Origin: Paenibacillus silvisoli
GTDB taxonomy: Bacteria > Bacillota > Bacilli > Paenibacillales > Paenibacillaceae
DNA length: 64,000 nt
Assembly (NCBI RefSeq): GCF_030866765.1
Contig: NZ_CP133017.1
Location: 3,330,001-3,394,000 of the forward strand
Direction of reading: 5' to 3'
Made by a program: the position numbers and the translations under genes. The notes under the pieces are model-generated. The model was not told the DNA's origin and did no database searches. It saw nothing but the letters and a program-made list of their open reading frames with translations. How positions within the stretch are numbered: the first letter of the stretch is position 1; each line of letters opens with the position of its first letter. Shown piece after piece: positions 25,550 to 35,002 of this stretch.

Positions 25550-27136
25550 ATGAAACGGTTTAGGAAATGGATGCGCATGAAACCTAGAACGCCACTCATT
25601 CCGGCTGAACTGGAACCAGAAGAAACGGGATCCGCTCAAACCGAGCTCACGTCCAATCTGGAGCAAAACGAGCTTATCTTCCGTCATATTTTCCAAAATT
25701 GCTCCGATATTCAATACCGCAAAGTAGAGCTAGAAGGCAATAAAGAGCGGCTGGTTCTTTTTTTCTCGACGCTCGTTGATGAACAGGTCGTTGAAGAGCA
25801 TATCTTGAAGCCGCTCATTGCCAATAGCTTAGACTTAGAGCATGCAAACCCAAAACCCGACGATCAAGTGATCACAGCCAGTACGGTCAAAAGCACGCCA
25901 AACGTGCAAGAAATCGTGAAGCAGGTATTGAACGGGTATGCAGCGGTTCTGCCAAGCGATAACGACAGTGCCATGCTGGTCAAAGCAAGCGGGAGCAAGC
26001 AGCGCAGCCTGGAAGAGCCTTCTTCCGAGCCGGTCATTCGCGGTCCAAGGGATGGATTTATCGAAAATATCGCAACGAACATGGGGCTATTGCGAAACCG
26101 GCTGAAAACGCCGAAGCTCAAGCTGGAATCCTTTACGCTTGGCGAGTTTACGCAAACGCAAGTCATCATGGCATACGTTGACGGCATTGCTTCCGAAGCG
26201 TTGATCGAGGAAGTACGGGAACGCGTCTCTCGCATCAAAATGGACGGCATTCTCGACTCCGGCTACGTGGAAGAGTTCATTGAGGATATGCCTTACTCGC
26301 CATTTCCTCAAATTCACAGCTCCGAGCGGCCCGACGTCGTTGCCGCGGAGCTATTGGAAGGCAGAATCGCGATTCTTGTCGACAACACGCCGTTCGTGCT
26401 GGTCGTTCCCATGACATTATGGACGGGGCTTCAAGCCAGCGAAGATTATTATGTGCGCTGGCCGATCGCCACCTTCGTGCGATGGATCCGCTTCTTGTTC
26501 ATTTTCATCGCGATCTTCGCGCCTCCGCTATACGTCGCGGTCACAACCTTCCATCAAGAGATGATTCCGACGAACCTCGTGCTAAGCATCGCGTCCGCCA
26601 GAGAGGCCGTCCCTTTTCCGGCACTCATAGAAGCCTTATTAATGGAAATCATTTTCGAGGCGCTGCGTGAAGCCGGGATTCGGCTGCCGAAACAAATCGG
26701 ACAAGCCGTTAGCATTGTCGGCGCGTTAGTCATCGGGCAATCGGCGGTACAAGCGGGCATCATATCGGCGCCGGTAGTCATCATCGTATCCATTACCGGC
26801 ATTGCGGCTTTCACGATACCACGTTACAGCTTCGGCAACGGCATCCGATTGCTGCGTTTTCCGATGCTGTTCTTGGCCGGCACGCTCGGATTATATGGCA
26901 TCGTGCTTGGTTTTCTAGGCATCGTGCTGCATGTCACTTCGCTTCGGTCGTTCGGCATCAATTATTTTACGCCGATCACGTTCAATAATCTGAAAGATGT
27001 TCTCATGCGAGCGCCAATATGGGCGAAAACCAACCGCCCGCATATCGCAGGCGTGAACCGGCAGGTGCGCGAGCCCGCCGGCCAAAAGCCTAGTCCGGCG
27101 CGAAGAAATCCGTCATCCGGGAGACTACCAGAATGA
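25550..27136 (+). CDS. Spore germination receptor A subunit, GerAA type (ger locus 2)
   Basis: 528 aa. Basic N-terminus, a soluble domain to about residue 300 (FRHIFQNCSDIQYRKVEL, RGPRDGFIENIATNMGLLRN), then about five membrane helices with VAVTTFHQEMIPTNLVLSIA and SIVGALVIGQSAVQAGI. The C-terminal tail is long, basic and Pro-rich. ATG start behind AGAAGGGGGA. It overlaps the C-subunit gene by four bases. The matching B-subunit gene lies downstream on the opposite strand. Confidence 0.92.
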   Translation: MKRFRKWMRMKPRTPLIPAELEPEETGSAQTELTSNLEQNELIFRHIFQNCSDIQYRKVELEGNKERLVLFFSTLVDEQVVEEHILKPLIANSLDLEHANPKPDDQVITASTVKSTPNVQEIVKQVLNGYAAVLPSDNDSAMLVKASGSKQRSLEEPSSEPVIRGPRDGFIENIATNMGLLRNRLKTPKLKLESFTLGEFTQTQVIMAYVDGIASEALIEEVRERVSRIKMDGILDSGYVEEFIEDMPYSPFPQIHSSERPDVVAAELLEGRIAILVDNTPFVLVVPMTLWTGLQASEDYYVRWPIATFVRWIRFLFIFIAIFAPPLYVAVTTFHQEMIPTNLVLSIASAREAVPFPALIEALLMEIIFEALREAGIRLPKQIGQAVSIVGALVIGQSAVQAGIISAPVVIIVSITGIAAFTIPRYSFGNGIRLLRFPMLFLAGTLGLYGIVLGFLGIVLHVTSLRSFGINYFTPITFNNLKDVLMRAPIWAKTNRPHIAGVNRQVREPAGQKPSPARRNPSSGRLPE

Positions 27137-28311
27137 AACCTTTTCTATGCATCTGCCTGCTCTTTGCCGTAATGCTCCTGAGCGGCTGCTGGGATCGCAC
27201 GGAGATCAACGATCTTGCGTTCGTTACGGGAGCTTCATTCGACCTAGCGGATAATGGGGAGTACAACCTATCCCTGCAAATTGCCATACCTTCACCCGGG
27301 CAAGGGGGAGCAGGTGGCGGAGGGAACGGGCATTCGGAGACGTTCTTCGTGCTGTCCGCGGTCGGCAAAAACGCGAATGAAGCGTTTGAAATGATCCAGA
27401 AGCAAAGCTCGCGGAAATTATTTACCGCGCATCGGAGCGTTATCTTCATTAGCGAAGCGTGCGGCAAACATGGAATCAACGATATTCTCGATGTATTCAT
27501 TCATGATCCGCGGCAGCGGCTGAAGACGTATATGTTGGTCGTCAAAGGCGGAACCGGCCGCGAAATATTAGAAACGAGCTATCCCTTTGAACAACTGCCG
27601 GTAGAGGCGATCAAGGAGATGGAAGGGATCGGCGGCGAGCTGGCGACGACGCTGCGGGATTTCTTTATCGCCGCGTCCAGCCCTGGCATCAACCCCATTA
27701 TGGGCGTCATCGAAGACGCGCGGGAGTCGAAGGTGAAGAAGGATTTGAATAAAACGCTCAAGCTTGCGGGAAGCGCGATTTTCAAACAGACGCAGCTCAT
27801 CGGGTTGCTCGACGGGAACGAAACCGCCGGGTTGCTTTGGGCTACCGATCAAATGAAAAACGGCAGAATCAGCGCTAAGCTTCCGGGCGGCAATGGCATT
27901 GTCAGCATGGTGTTAAGCCATTCGAGCCGGCGAATGATCACCGAGATCCATGGCGAACGCATTAAAGTCACGTTTCTCTTGGAAGGAAAAGGGAGCTTGG
28001 TCGAAAATATTTCCAATTTCGATATTAGCCGGCCCCAATACTTGAAGCTGGCGCAAAACGTAATGGAACAATCGGTTCAGAACCAAGTCAAGACGGTCGT
28101 AAACAAGCTGCATAAGCAATACAAAGTGGACAGCGTCGGCGTCGGCCAGGACATCTTCCGCAATCACCCCCGGCAGTGGAAAACGCTGCAGAACCAATGG
28201 GAGAACAGACTCCCCGGAATTGAAGTCGCGGTGAAAGCGAAGCTGTCCATTGGCGGAGCCGGAATGGCAGGCGCTCCTCTGCAGCTCAAAGAAAAGGAGA
28301 TCATCAAATGA
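27133..28311 (+). CDS. Spore germination lipoprotein, GerAC type (ger locus 2)
   Basis: 392 aa. Lipobox LLSGC at residues 16-20 followed by WDRTEINDLAFVTG, the usual start of mature GerAC proteins. The C-terminal Spore_GerAC domain ends near residue 380. A Gly-rich loop (GQGGAGGGGNGH, about residues 56-67) is an unusual insertion. It overlaps the genes on both sides by four bases (ATGA). Confidence 0.92.
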   Translation: MKPFLCICLLFAVMLLSGCWDRTEINDLAFVTGASFDLADNGEYNLSLQIAIPSPGQGGAGGGGNGHSETFFVLSAVGKNANEAFEMIQKQSSRKLFTAHRSVIFISEACGKHGINDILDVFIHDPRQRLKTYMLVVKGGTGREILETSYPFEQLPVEAIKEMEGIGGELATTLRDFFIAASSPGINPIMGVIEDARESKVKKDLNKTLKLAGSAIFKQTQLIGLLDGNETAGLLWATDQMKNGRISAKLPGGNGIVSMVLSHSSRRMITEIHGERIKVTFLLEGKGSLVENISNFDISRPQYLKLAQNVMEQSVQNQVKTVVNKLHKQYKVDSVGVGQDIFRNHPRQWKTLQNQWENRLPGIEVAVKAKLSIGGAGMAGAPLQLKEKEIIK

Positions 28312-28538
28312 TCGTACAAACCGCAGGCTACGTCATCGTACTGGCCGTTTGGTCCTATATCCGGATCAATCGCCTGCTCGATTGCAATAAACGCAAAGAA
28401 GCAGCCGTATACGGCTGCTTGATGGGAATCGCTGCGTTTATCGGCGCCATCTTGATTGCGCGGATGGACGTACCAAGCTTTATCGTTCCGTTCCAAATGC
28501 TGTTAGAACCGATCGGCAAGAAACTGTTAACTTCGTGA
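28308..28538 (+). CDS. Small two-helix membrane protein in ger locus 2 (D-subunit-like)
   Basis: 76 aa, two membrane helices (about 5-18 and 33-50) and an amphipathic tail (PFQMLLEPIGKKLL). Start overlaps the gerAC-type stop (ATGA), with AAAAGGAG upstream. Same size, topology and position after gerAC as the small gene of locus 1, which points to a D-type receptor subunit. Its 3' end overlaps the convergent gerAB-type gene by 12 bases. Confidence 0.68.
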   Translation: MIVQTAGYVIVLAVWSYIRINRLLDCNKRKEAAVYGCLMGIAAFIGAILIARMDVPSFIVPFQMLLEPIGKKLLTS

Positions 28539-29627
28539 GCGTTCCCCGATCCTTCTGCCGGAGTCAATCATGAGCAGCAGCAAAGGAATGAGGCTCTGAT
28601 TGATGAAAGCTAGAAACGGGAACGTAAAGATCAAATAATTCAGAAGCTCCGACCCGTTGTGGAAAATCCAAACCGAGCCGATGATGGAAATGAGCGTGGC
28701 GGGAAGCACGATATCGCGATAGCTTTGAAGTCCGAAGATCTGCTGGATGCAAATGCACAGGATGAACAACGAAACCGCGGTTTTAATAAATACGCCGAGC
28801 ACCCATATGGAAACGGCGATCGCCTCAAGCCGCTCGAAGGAGCCTTCAATCCCGATATATTGAATGACGCTTAAGAAGGAATAGGTCAGTCTGCCGGTCA
28901 ACGGACCGAGGACCATGATCGAAAGCGAAACGATGATGAAGATAAGCACGGCCATGCTGGCAAACGCGATCAGCGACACTTTGCGGTCCTTTTTCGGTTG
29001 ATTGAGATACGGCAGGAGCCAGCCTAGTATAAACACCTGATTCATAAACGCGCCTGCCGGCAGCAGCGCTCCCTTGAGAACCGGAACGATCCCATCCGGC
29101 ATGATCGGCTTCAAATACGCCGGATCCGCTTCTTTAAACGTGAGAAGAAAGAGCGGAAGCACGAAAACCAAGAGCAGCGGGGTCAGAAACTCATTGCTTC
29201 GTCCGATTACTTCGATTCCCGCAAGAACCGCCAGGCCGCATAAGACCAATAGTGTCATGCTTGAAATGATCGTAGGGCTCTTAGGCAGGAGCAGCGTATT
29301 TATGAAGGCAGAGTGCTGAAAGCTGATCGTCGTAATCGAGATGAACCAATAGATCACGTAATTCAATCCCAAGACCGTACCGATCCATTTGCCAACGATT
29401 TTCGAGCTGTATTGAATGATGCTCATGCCCGGATAACGGCGCGAGAGCGCGGTCATGACCCAAATGCCGATCAATCCGGTTGTAACTGCCGGTAATACGG
29501 ACAACCAGGCATCCTGCTTCGCAAACATGACCATTTGTCCGGGGACGGTTAAGTTGATGGTCGATACGACGAACGTAAATAAAATGAAGCCTAGCTGAGA
29601 TCCCGTGATCTTCGTTACCGATTGCAT
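28527..29627 (-). CDS. Spore germination permease, GerAB type (ger locus 2, opposite strand)
   Basis: 366 aa, about ten helices, APC-superfamily germinant permease beginning ITGSQLGFILFTFVVS. ATG start with AAGGGAG upstream. It is convergent to the A-C-D genes of locus 2 and divergent from locus 3, so it needs its own promoter in the 180-base gap to 29808. It most likely completes the locus 2 receptor, which otherwise lacks a B subunit, after an inversion of the B gene. Confidence 0.88.
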   Translation of the reverse strand: MQSVTKITGSQLGFILFTFVVSTINLTVPGQMVMFAKQDAWLSVLPAVTTGLIGIWVMTALSRRYPGMSIIQYSSKIVGKWIGTVLGLNYVIYWFISITTISFQHSAFINTLLLPKSPTIISSMTLLVLCGLAVLAGIEVIGRSNEFLTPLLLVFVLPLFLLTFKEADPAYLKPIMPDGIVPVLKGALLPAGAFMNQVFILGWLLPYLNQPKKDRKVSLIAFASMAVLIFIIVSLSIMVLGPLTGRLTYSFLSVIQYIGIEGSFERLEAIAVSIWVLGVFIKTAVSLFILCICIQQIFGLQSYRDIVLPATLISIIGSVWIFHNGSELLNYLIFTFPFLAFINQSLIPLLLLMIDSGRRIGERSRS

Positions 29628-29743
29628 GTCGTTCGCTCCCTTGGCACACAGAGGTGTTCCAAGTATTTACAGGTAATCTTGCAGTTATACGAAAATCCGC
29701 GGAAACGCGTTTTATCGCTTTGTGCAAGGAGCTGCCTTTTCCC

Positions 29744-29773
29744 GAATAAGGAAAACCATATGTTCACAAAATA
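29744..29773 (+). promoter_or_regulatory. Sigma-G-like promoter of ger locus 3
   Basis: GAATA (29744-29748), 18-base spacer, CAAAATA (29767-29773): a full match to the forespore -35 GHATR and six of seven at -10, 35 bases before the gerAA-type start. Confidence 0.65.
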
Positions 29774-29807
29774 ACACCTACATTTTGGGAAAAGGGAGGG
29801 GACTGCC

Positions 29808-31205
29808 TTGGAGCCAAGTTTTCCGGTCGAAGTGAACGAAAGGCTGGACATCAACTATAAATCGTTGAGCCGGATTTTTCACAATTGCGCGGACATCGTA
29901 TTTAGACCTCTGAAGCTTACGGATAACTCGGACATTTTACTTGTTTATATTGAAGAGCTGACGGATTCGAATAAATTGGAGCAGATTATTTCGGCCTGCA
30001 TTATTAGTCGTGATCATGACCGGCTGACGCAATTTAAAGCTGTCGTTCACCTATCGGAGATCGTTGCAAAAGTGTTGAAAGGCGGCACGGCCATATTAAT
30101 AGACGGCAGCCCTTATGCGTACTTAGCCGATCTAGCCGCTTTCAAACAACGCGCCATAAGCGAGCCCTCCAATGAGGCTTCGATTCGCGGGCCGCGCGAA
30201 GGGTTCACCGAGGATCTCAAAACCAATTTAGGCCTGATTCGCAGAAAAATAAGCCATCCCAAGCTGAAATTCGAACGCCATCAAGCAGGCGAGCTTACCA
30301 ATACCGATTTTGTCGTGGCTTACATCGAAGACAAAGTCAAACCGGAGCTGCTTCAGGAGGTCCACGCCAGACTTCAAGCTATTCATACGAATCAGCTGAT
30401 GGACTCCGGATATATCGAAGAATATATCGAGGACAAATCGTTGTCCCTGTTTCCGCAAATTCAAAATACGGAACGCCCGGACACCGTGTCCGCGAGCTTA
30501 TTAGCCGGCAGAGTAGCCATCATTGTGGACGGCTCTCCAAACGCGTTGCTGCTGCCCATGACGTTCTGGTCTGGCTTCCAAGCCGCGGAAGACCATTACG
30601 AACGCTTCTTGTACGTCACGGCGGTCAGACTTTTACGGCTGCTGCTCGCTATTATGTCTTGCCTTCTTCCTTCGGTCTATGTAGCGCTCACGACGTTCCA
30701 TCCGCAAATGATTCCGCTTGCATTAATGCTCAGTATCTCGGCTTCGAGAGAGGGCATTCCATTTCCAACCGTAATCGAAACCTTGTTAATGGAATTGATG
30801 TTCGAAGGCTTGCGGGAAGCCGGACTTCGGCTGCCGAAGGCAATCGGGTCGGCGGTAAGTATCGTAGGCGCGCTGGTCATTGGCGAAGCCGCTGTCCAAG
30901 CGGGCTTTATTTCCGCGCCGATTGTGATGATCGTTGCCGGCACCGGCATTGCATCCTTTGCCTTTCCGAGCTATAGCTTGGCATTGCCGTTCCGCATTCT
31001 GCGGTTTCCGCTCTTAATCGTAGGGGGATTTCTAGGGTTATATGGCGTTGCCATCGGGGTCATCTTCATCTTGATTCATCTTGTGACGCTTAAATCGTTC
31101 GGTGTTCCTTATTTAAAACCCGTAGCGCCGATCGGACGACATTTCTGGAAGGACGCGCCGATCCGAATGAACAAACGCTATGCATCCGCGCAGCGAAAAC
31201 AATGA
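29808..31205 (+). CDS. Spore germination receptor A subunit, GerAA type (ger locus 3)
   Basis: 465 aa, TTG start after GGGAGGGG. Soluble domain with IFHNCADIVFRPLKLTD and IRGPREGFTEDLKTNLGLIR, then the membrane domain with VALTTFHPQMIPLALMLSIS and SIVGALVIGEAAVQAGF. Slightly shorter at both ends than the locus 2 paralog. The C-subunit gene overlaps its stop by four bases. Confidence 0.92.
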   Translation: MEPSFPVEVNERLDINYKSLSRIFHNCADIVFRPLKLTDNSDILLVYIEELTDSNKLEQIISACIISRDHDRLTQFKAVVHLSEIVAKVLKGGTAILIDGSPYAYLADLAAFKQRAISEPSNEASIRGPREGFTEDLKTNLGLIRRKISHPKLKFERHQAGELTNTDFVVAYIEDKVKPELLQEVHARLQAIHTNQLMDSGYIEEYIEDKSLSLFPQIQNTERPDTVSASLLAGRVAIIVDGSPNALLLPMTFWSGFQAAEDHYERFLYVTAVRLLRLLLAIMSCLLPSVYVALTTFHPQMIPLALMLSISASREGIPFPTVIETLLMELMFEGLREAGLRLPKAIGSAVSIVGALVIGEAAVQAGFISAPIVMIVAGTGIASFAFPSYSLALPFRILRFPLLIVGGFLGLYGVAIGVIFILIHLVTLKSFGVPYLKPVAPIGRHFWKDAPIRMNKRYASAQRKQ

Positions 31206-32353
31206 GGAAACTAAGCTGTACGTTATTGCTTATCGGTACGCTGCTCATTTCCGGATGCTGGGATCGCAACGAAATCAACGATTATGCGTTCTGGATCGGC
31301 ACAGCTCTCGATTTATCGGAGAACGGCAAGCTTCAGAAAAGCGCTCAAGTCGCCGTTCCGGCCGATTTCAAGGGAGAGAAGGGGAGCGCGCAGCGAGCTA
31401 ACATCGTCATCACGGCAACCGGCTCTTCGATCGTCGATTTGACGCAGCAGGTACAAGACAAACTGCCCCGCAGAGTGTTTCTTGGACATCGCAGGTCTAT
31501 TTTCATCGGAGAAGCTCTGGCGCGCAAAGGGTTAACCGAAGTTATGGATCAATTTTCGCGCAATACCGATACGCGCATGCGCACGGATATATTCGTCGTG
31601 AATGACGGGAAGGGCAGCGATATATTGAAAATCAACAGCCCCTTTAATCCATTTTCGGCGATCGTAGCCGTTGATCAAGACCGGTATTGCCGCTTAGGAG
31701 ACTCTGCCTTGCGGGATGTGCTGCTGGACGTTGGGCGCGATGGCATCCGGCCGGCCATGCCGATGGTGAATACGACGCCGTCGAATGAACTAGAGAAACA
31801 TAAAATTCTTGAAGTGAAGTCCGTCGCGATTTTCAATAAAGACCTGCAAATGGTCGGGGAAGTGAGCGGCAGAGAATCGCTGGAGCTGTTCTGGGTGAAA
31901 GGCGTATTGAAAAATCAGTTTGTGACGGAAGAAATCGAGGAAGGCACGATTTCGTTGTACGAATCCAATTTGAAAAAATCGATCCGCACCGTATTCGACG
32001 GCAATAAAATTAAGGCTTACATCAAGCTGGAGGGAACCGGGCGGGTCCTTGAAAACAACACCGATATCGATCTTTCCGTATCCGCCGAACGTCTGCCTAT
32101 TGAACGCAAGCTCAATGAAATCAAAGCCAAGCAAGTAGAAGCGACCATTAAGCGAATTCAGCTTCTATATGGCCAAGACGTGTTCGGTCTCGGAGAAGAG
32201 GTTCATCGCGAGCACCCTTACCGTTGGAAAAAAATCCGGACGAAATGGGATCAATTGTTCCCGACGATCGAGGTATCGGTAAAGGTGAAATTGAAAATGC
32301 AGAATACCGGGGATATCGGCAGACGCATACCGGGAATAGGAGATCGAAAGTGA
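31202..32353 (+). CDS. Spore germination lipoprotein, GerAC type (ger locus 3)
   Basis: 383 aa. Lipobox LLISGC (Cys near residue 19) followed by WDRNEINDYAFWIG. GerAC domain to the C-terminus, ending in a basic tail. The ATG overlaps the A-subunit stop (ATGA); the downstream B gene overlaps its end by four bases. Confidence 0.92.
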   Translation: MRKLSCTLLLIGTLLISGCWDRNEINDYAFWIGTALDLSENGKLQKSAQVAVPADFKGEKGSAQRANIVITATGSSIVDLTQQVQDKLPRRVFLGHRRSIFIGEALARKGLTEVMDQFSRNTDTRMRTDIFVVNDGKGSDILKINSPFNPFSAIVAVDQDRYCRLGDSALRDVLLDVGRDGIRPAMPMVNTTPSNELEKHKILEVKSVAIFNKDLQMVGEVSGRESLELFWVKGVLKNQFVTEEIEEGTISLYESNLKKSIRTVFDGNKIKAYIKLEGTGRVLENNTDIDLSVSAERLPIERKLNEIKAKQVEATIKRIQLLYGQDVFGLGEEVHREHPYRWKKIRTKWDQLFPTIEVSVKVKLKMQNTGDIGRRIPGIGDRK

Positions 32354-33438
32354 AAATTTCGTCCTGGCAGTTGTTTTGGATGTTCACGACCTTAGAAATT
32401 TCAATGAGCATCTGGCTCACCGTTTCACCCACGATCGAGATCGCCAGACAGGACGCATGGATCTCCCTTACGGTCGCGGGGATGATCGGACTTGTCATCA
32501 CGTTGATATTAATCCGAGTGAGTCAACGGCATGCTTCGCATACCTTGGTGGAGTTTGCCCCAAAGCTGTTCGGGAAGTGGATCGGCAAGCTTATCGGCGC
32601 GTTGTACATTATCGTCTGGTTCTCCGTATCCGCAGATATATTGCGCATCTTCTGCTTGTTTATCAAGCAATTTCTGTTTCACGATACGCCGATCTGGATT
32701 ATCGCGGCTCTAATGGTAGCGGCTATGGTATACATCAACTATGCGGGAAGCGTCGAAGCGATCGCCCGCTTCAGCGAAATGGCCGGGCCGCTGCTTCTAA
32801 CCGGCATTCTCATTACGTTTGGACTTAATTTATCGAATCTGCATCCGTCGTTACTATTCCCGGTCTACGCGGACTCGGGGGTATTATCGATCATGAAAGG
32901 TTCATTCGTGAACGCATCGTTTCTAGGCGAGTCGATGATGATCATGATGCTGACGCCTTTTATCGCAAACTCGCAGAAGATGCTGAAACCGACGCTGCTG
33001 GCGATTTGCATCCCATCCATAATCGCCGTCATTACGGCGATTATGGTCATCATGACCTTCGGTACGAATATCGGGTCCACATTGATCTTCCCGTATTTTG
33101 GCATGGTACGATTTATTAACTACCTCGAATTCATCCAAAATATGGATGTTTGGATTATGTTCATCTGGATATTCAGCGTCTTCGTCAAGCTGGCGATCTA
33201 CTTATTCATCAACAGCTACGGTACGGCGCAGTTGATCGGCGTCAAAAACTGGCGGGCTATCATTTGGATTGCCGCAGCGATTATTTTCACCATTTCGTTA
33301 GTGCCCGCTAATCTATTCGGCTTGCTGGACTACGCTAAATTCATCTGGATTATATACATTTTCCCGATTTTCATCGTCGGACTGCCGGTTCTGATGCTGC
33401 TCCTTAGTCTCATCAGAGGCAAAACGGTCGCGCATTGA
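32350..33438 (+). CDS. Spore germination permease, GerAB type (ger locus 3)
   Basis: 362 aa, about ten helices, starting MKISSWQLFWMFTTLEISMS. The GTG at 32350 is chosen because it overlaps the C-subunit TGA (GTGA) and gives the normal N-terminus; an in-frame ATG at 32224 would lie well inside gerAC. Locus 3 thus has the order A-C-B with no D-like gene. Confidence 0.9.
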   Translation: MKISSWQLFWMFTTLEISMSIWLTVSPTIEIARQDAWISLTVAGMIGLVITLILIRVSQRHASHTLVEFAPKLFGKWIGKLIGALYIIVWFSVSADILRIFCLFIKQFLFHDTPIWIIAALMVAAMVYINYAGSVEAIARFSEMAGPLLLTGILITFGLNLSNLHPSLLFPVYADSGVLSIMKGSFVNASFLGESMMIMMLTPFIANSQKMLKPTLLAICIPSIIAVITAIMVIMTFGTNIGSTLIFPYFGMVRFINYLEFIQNMDVWIMFIWIFSVFVKLAIYLFINSYGTAQLIGVKNWRAIIWIAAAIIFTISLVPANLFGLLDYAKFIWIIYIFPIFIVGLPVLMLLLSLIRGKTVAH

Positions 33439-33498
33439 AAATTTAAGGTTGACTCCGTAAAAGAAATCCGATATTATATGAATTCTGATGGTTGTTTT

Positions 33499-33575
33499 GG
33501 CGGTCGTGGCGAAGGGGTTAACGCACCGGTTTGTGGATCCGGCATTCGTGGGTTCAAGTCCCATCGGTCGCCCCA
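33499..33575 (+). tRNA. tRNA-His (GTG)
   Basis: Full cloverleaf with encoded CCA. Acceptor GCGGTCG pairs with CGGTCGC, the extra G at position -1 (33499) faces C73, as is unique to tRNA-His. Anticodon GTG at 33533-33535, T-arm GTGGG TTCAAGT CCCAT. One T-T mismatch closes the anticodon stem. Confidence 0.95.
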
Positions 33576-33597
33576 TACTAACCATTCATCAGCTTGT

Positions 33598-33672
33598 TGG
33601 GGATTAGCCAAGCGGTAAGGCAACGGACTTTGACTCCGTCATTCCTAGGTTCGAATCCTAGATCCCCAGCCA
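33598..33672 (+). tRNA. tRNA-Gln (TTG)
   Basis: Full cloverleaf with encoded CCA. Acceptor TGGGGAT/ATCCCCA, anticodon TTG in GGACTTTGACTCC, T-arm CTAGG TTCGAAT CCTAG. It lies 22 bases after tRNA-His in a small tRNA operon. Confidence 0.96.
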
Positions 33673-33727
33673 TTTTTATGAAACATCGGGGGATGCCCCG
33701 TTATCAACAACTGCATATAAAATGATC

Positions 33728-33762
33728 AAGGACATCTTCCTATAGGGAACGATGTCCTTTTT
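33728..33762 (+). terminator. Terminator after the tRNA pair
   Basis: AAGGACATC / GATGTCCTT stem with 14-base loop and T tract, 55 bases after tRNA-Gln. Confidence 0.8.
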
Positions 33763-33897
33763 GTCATGCCCTGTCAAACGAACAAATTCAACCGGACTAG
33801 TGGAATGACTCAAGCAATCCTCCTACAAACTGTATACGCTAGTTAGAATGAAAAATTTAATAGATTTAAAAAGGATTAGGAGGAGGAGGATGGAGCG

Positions 33898-34053
33898 ATG
33901 AAGTTCATTATAAACGAGAGAGAACTGAAGGAGTATTTCGATGGGCTTGCACGTCTGCTCGTGCAGCGTAAAGCGGAGCAGCCGCCGTCATCCGACCCGC
34001 TTGACATGTCTGAGCTCGTCACCTTTCAACTGACGGGAAAGCAGGTGGAATGA
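33898..34053 (+). CDS. Small hypothetical protein
   Basis: 51 aa (MKFIINERELKEYFDGL...), soluble, preceded by a strong AGGAGGAGGA site. The stop overlaps the start of the next small gene (ATGA), so the two are translationally coupled. No family recognised. The coding case rests on the ribosome site and the coupling. Confidence 0.6.
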   Translation: MKFIINERELKEYFDGLARLLVQRKAEQPPSSDPLDMSELVTFQLTGKQVE

Positions 34054-34244
34054 TGGTTGAAGAGCTGCTATCGCTCGTGAACAAAGAGGTTCAAATTGCG
34101 AGCGCCTTGGAAACGATCAGCGGTACGCTGGTGTCGGTTGACGGCACCGCGGTGACGATCCGCACTTCGGAGGTATTCGGCTATGAAAGCGGCAGCTATG
34201 CGATCATTCAGCTGCGCTTCATGTCTTATATTCGGCTTCTGTAA
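34050..34244 (+). CDS. Small protein, DUF2642-like
   Basis: 64 aa. The pattern GTLVSVDGTAVTIRTSEVFG followed by IIQLRFMSYIRLL resembles DUF2642/YuzF-type small beta-barrel proteins of sporeformers, which are of unknown role. The start overlaps the previous gene. Same operon as the glycosyltransferases downstream is possible (29-base gap). Confidence 0.55.
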   Translation: MMVEELLSLVNKEVQIASALETISGTLVSVDGTAVTIRTSEVFGYESGSYAIIQLRFMSYIRLL

Positions 34245-34273
34245 ACAAGATGGAGTAAAAGGAGGAGAGGCAA

Positions 34274-35002
34274 GTGTCGTTTCAACGTGTACCGGGACTC
34301 GTCAGCATTGTCACTACCGTCTACAACAAGCTTCCCTATTTAGAGGAATGCTTGACAAGCCTGCTCAAGCAGACGTATTCAAGCTGGGAGCTCATTCTCA
34401 TCGACGATGCATCCACGGACGGGTCTTACGAATATGTCATGAACTGGCTGAACAGCAATGAGCCATTACTGCGGGAAGGCAAAGGCATCTATACGCTGCG
34501 GCTTCCGCGAAACGCAGGCTATGCCGGCGCTATAACGGCCGGGATGTATTTGGCCAAAGGCGAGTTTATCGCCATCCAGGATGCGGACGATCTGTCTCAT
34601 CCTGACCGGCTGGCACGACAGGTTCGCTATTTAAAAGACAATCCGGGGATCGATCTGCTCGGCTCGAATTACGAAGTGTTCGAGGATGGGCATCCGGAAC
34701 GCCGGACGCCGGTGCATTGGCTTAAATACGGCGAGCAAATCGGGAAGGTTTACGCCAAAGGCGGGCACTGCATCTGTCACGGAACGGCCATGTTCCGAGG
34801 AACGGTGTTCGATCGCATCGGCGGTCATACGAGAAGGATCGAAGGTGCCGAGGATTACGAGTTTATCGCGAAAGTGATCAAGCCGGGAGCGCGCAACGCG
34901 GCCAATTTGCGGGAGGTGCTGTATTACTACCGCAAGCATCAGAAGCAGCGCTCACGCAACTATTTCGGCAAATCGCAGAACGAGCACGGCCATGAAACGT
35001 AG
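34274..35002 (+). CDS. Glycosyltransferase family 2
   Basis: 242 aa, GT-A fold. Start GTG behind GGAGGAGAGG. SIVTTVYNKLPYLEECL at the N-terminus, DDASTDGS near residue 50, and the metal-binding DxD motif as IQDADDLSHPDR near 101 define GT2. It would transfer a sugar from a nucleotide-sugar donor to a surface glycan. It overlaps the next glycosyltransferase gene by 11 bases. Confidence 0.9.
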   Translation: MSFQRVPGLVSIVTTVYNKLPYLEECLTSLLKQTYSSWELILIDDASTDGSYEYVMNWLNSNEPLLREGKGIYTLRLPRNAGYAGAITAGMYLAKGEFIAIQDADDLSHPDRLARQVRYLKDNPGIDLLGSNYEVFEDGHPERRTPVHWLKYGEQIGKVYAKGGHCICHGTAMFRGTVFDRIGGHTRRIEGAEDYEFIAKVIKPGARNAANLREVLYYYRKHQKQRSRNYFGKSQNEHGHET

